DNA of 64,000 nucleotides, from positions 414,779 through 478,778 of the forward strand of contig PUQB01000161.1 in assembly GCA_003024785.1 (NCBI GenBank), given 5' to 3'. The position numbers and the translations under genes are program-made. Each line of letters begins with the position of its first letter. Positions within the stretch are counted from its first letter, which is position 1. This DNA is from Selaginella tamariscina (taxonomy: Eukaryota > Streptophyta > Lycopodiopsida > Selaginellales > Selaginellaceae). Below are positions 61,656 to 64,000 of the stretch, in pieces. The notes below the pieces were generated by a model that searched no databases, was not told the origin of the DNA, and saw nothing but the letters and a program-made list of their open reading frames with translations.

Positions 61656-64000
61656 TATGCATTTGCATTACTAAATGATTATATATGATATATTGAATAT
61701 ATATAAGCAAGATATCTTGTAAATGCTATAACATGACAATGGCAAAAACAAAATATTATCCTTAACCTTAGAAATGAGATAAGTATATATAAAGCTATTA
61801 TCAGAACGAAATCCCTTAATCTTTAACACCGGAAAATGTAAACCCCTAGTTTTTGTTATTTTTAAGGTAGAAAACATCTTTATAAAACAAGCCTTTGTTT
61901 TTATAAAAAACAGTTAACATATTAGGGGTTGAACATAGGTTTGTTTTCTTAACTTGTAATTATACATTATAATATTATATTGTTTTGTATAATTTTTATT
62001 TTCTTTTTTAGGTTTTGTTTTTTTGCGTTGTATTTACATGCAATTGTTTTTAGCTTAATTTCATATTGTGATTATTTATACTTAATAAAAGCTCTAAACT
62101 TCCATAATTAAATAAACAATAAATATTAAATATTAATTTTCCACTTCTCTTTCTCTTCCAAGTTTTTTCTTCCAAGCTTTAAGTAATCCTGCATATAATT
62201 CCATAATGTGTATGTGTATATATACATACATACACAAAAGAACATATAATACATATAGAGAAAGAGATAGATAAATATATGCATGCACATAAACTTAAAG
62301 AATGCAAAACATGGAAACAACATCGGCACCACACAAAGATATATATATATGTGTGTGGAATTGAAGAGAAAAAAGAACTACTGGGATACATGGAATCTTA
62401 TAAGGTGTGTGTGTATACACACACAAACTATATAATACATATATATATATATAGAGATAAATATATGGCATGCACACAAACTGAGAGAATGAGAAACATG
62501 GAAACAACATGGGTACTCACATTTTTTTCTTTCTACTTAAAGAATTTTCTTGTTTTTTTTCTCAAGAAATTCTCATTTTTAAATTAAATTATTATTTTAT
62601 TATTTAATTTTTTTATTAATTTACTTATTAAATTATAATTATGAATTAACACACACATACATAACCACATACAAACACTAATCATAAGCAAACTATTGTG
62701 AGTATTTTATTCTTTTTTCATATTTAAATACCAAATATTATAATTATTATTTTAATTAAAAATGTCAATAATTTCTTAAAGAATTTATGAATTCTTTGCT
62801 AATGTTTAATCAATGTTTATACGTGAATTTATATGATTTTATACTTAATATATAATGAAAATTAATTTATAAAATTGACAAAGGTCTATTAATTATTAAT
62901 TTATAAAGGTTTTTTAATTTTTATACAAGGCCAAAGAATTATATAGTTTAGATAGGTTATTAATTTAACTCTTTGTTAAAAAATGTAAATGTATGTATGT
63001 ATTCCATTTATAGTTTAATGTATATGCATACATATAAATTCAAACACACATGTTTAAAAGGATAAATTTTTCATGTGTATTGCAACGCATTTTTATTGTT
63101 TTAAAACATAATAAATATTGGTTCTTAAAATATAATAAGTAATTATATTTTAAAAATAAGACATAGTCAAAAAGATATTTTAAATATAAAATTAATTGTT
63201 TTATGATTTAATAAAATAGTGTTTTTATTCAATAATAATTTTCAATAAAAGGTAGGGTATTGCATCAGAATAATCATTATGGTCTATTTTGTTATACATA
63301 ATTATTTTCTTTTAAAATGTTTAATAGAGATGTAATTGTTAAATAATAAGAGCATCGTAAAACAATCAAGAAATAATAAAAACCTTAATGAAATAAATTA
63401 ATACAGTTATGAACATAACATGTAGCTCTTTATAAATTCTTCTTAAATTAAAAGAAATTATATATATGTGTGTGTGTGTGTTGTGTGTGTGTAAGTATGT
63501 ATATTTTAAACATAAAAATGCAAAGTGGAAGTATTTATTGATTTTTTTTTAAAAGCTATAATATTCTATTGAAGTCAGAAAACGCCTATGTATTTGTAAT
63601 TGTAATGCTTTTAAGTAAGTTCACATGACTTACATATTCTCTCTTCTCTCTCTTAATATGCATGTGCATTAACAATTTATATACAAAACACACACACACA
63701 CACATAGAGGTGTGTGTATGTATGTAAAGCAAATGACCATGCACTTAGTGTGATTTGAGTTACATAGTGTTGCATAAAAAGCTACATACATGTGTATAAG
63801 ATTGTTATATAGTACATAGACTAGATAATAATACTATTATTATTATTTATTTAAAACATAAGAATACCAAGCGAAAACAATGTTAAAATTCAAATTTAAA
63901 AAAAAATTTTTCATTTATAAATTTTATAGTGTTATCTTTAACCCAAGCAAAGACGTATGTGTGTGTGGCGATGAATGTGTGCCGAGTGTTATGTAATCAT
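61656..64000. other. AT-rich intergenic DNA with CA/TG runs
   Basis: No gene seen. A direct repeat of about 90 bases near 62275-62320 and 62462-62510 (GCATGCACA-AAACT..AGAATG..AAACATGGAAACAACAT). CA/TG runs at about 63469-63490 and 63689-63705. Confidence 0.55.

Noticed and set aside
1..64000. tRNA, rRNA or snRNA genes
   Set aside because: I looked for tRNA B-box-like GGTTCGA motifs with matching arms and for rRNA blocks and found none I could support; a covariance-model scan would settle this.

Overview
This is nuclear DNA from a land plant. The genes have GT-AG introns, the intergenic DNA is very AT-rich, there are many CA/TG and TC microsatellites, and the genes include a CORVET VPS3 subunit, the plastid-transcription protein FLN1, a plant-type DNA-3-methyladenine glycosylase, xyloglucan endotransglucosylases (XTH) and pentatricopeptide-repeat (PPR) proteins. 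The PPR repeats have a variable style, separated by lineage-type linkers, that reminds me of seed-free vascular plants (lycophyte or fern) more than angiosperms. That assignment is a guess from style and not proven.

Layout. 0.2-1.9 kb is a solo LTR with an exact 5-bp target duplication. 2-7 kb is AT-rich DNA with an LTR fragment, a MITE-like inverted repeat and a decayed hAT (BED/DUF659) transposase. 7.26-9.99 kb is a shrunken inverted copy of 25.0-29.2 kb, carrying a relic of the last FLN1 exon and a broken copy of a small membrane-protein gene. 10.2-16.3 kb is an intact 20-exon VPS3 gene (+). 16.4-25 kb holds microsatellites, decayed Ty3/gypsy pol pieces in both orientations and more copies of the same LTR family. 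25.0-29.2 kb is the longer arm of the inverted duplication: second membrane-protein copy, a pseudokinase gene with a candidate 38-nt intron, and the 3' end of FLN1. FLN1 (-) spans 29.06-32.14 kb. 33.6-39.5 kb is a second inverted duplication: two about 99%-identical XTH genes face each other across a broken PPR gene and an intact MAG glycosylase gene. 42-45.4 kb is a frameshifted PPR gene (-), and 45.6-47.5 kb an intact acyl-protein-thioesterase-like gene (+). 49.35-54.27 kb is a young, full-length Ty3/gypsy element with about 205-bp LTRs and target duplication GTATG. 57-61.7 kb has nested LTRs of the family seen at 0.2-1.9 kb. The rest is AT-rich with nothing I can support.

The genes do not form one pathway; they are ordinary dispersed plant loci. 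FLN1 and PPR proteins both serve organelle gene expression, VPS3 acts in endosomal tethering, MAG in base-excision repair, XTH in cell-wall remodelling. The most striking pattern is structural. There are two inverted segmental duplications in 40 kb, and 1-4-nt indels are confined to duplicated, multi-copy or PPR sequences, while four unique multi-exon genes (about 6 kb of coding sequence) carry none. This means either many young pseudogenes or unpolished long-read consensus at loci where reads map to several places; the sequence alone cannot decide.
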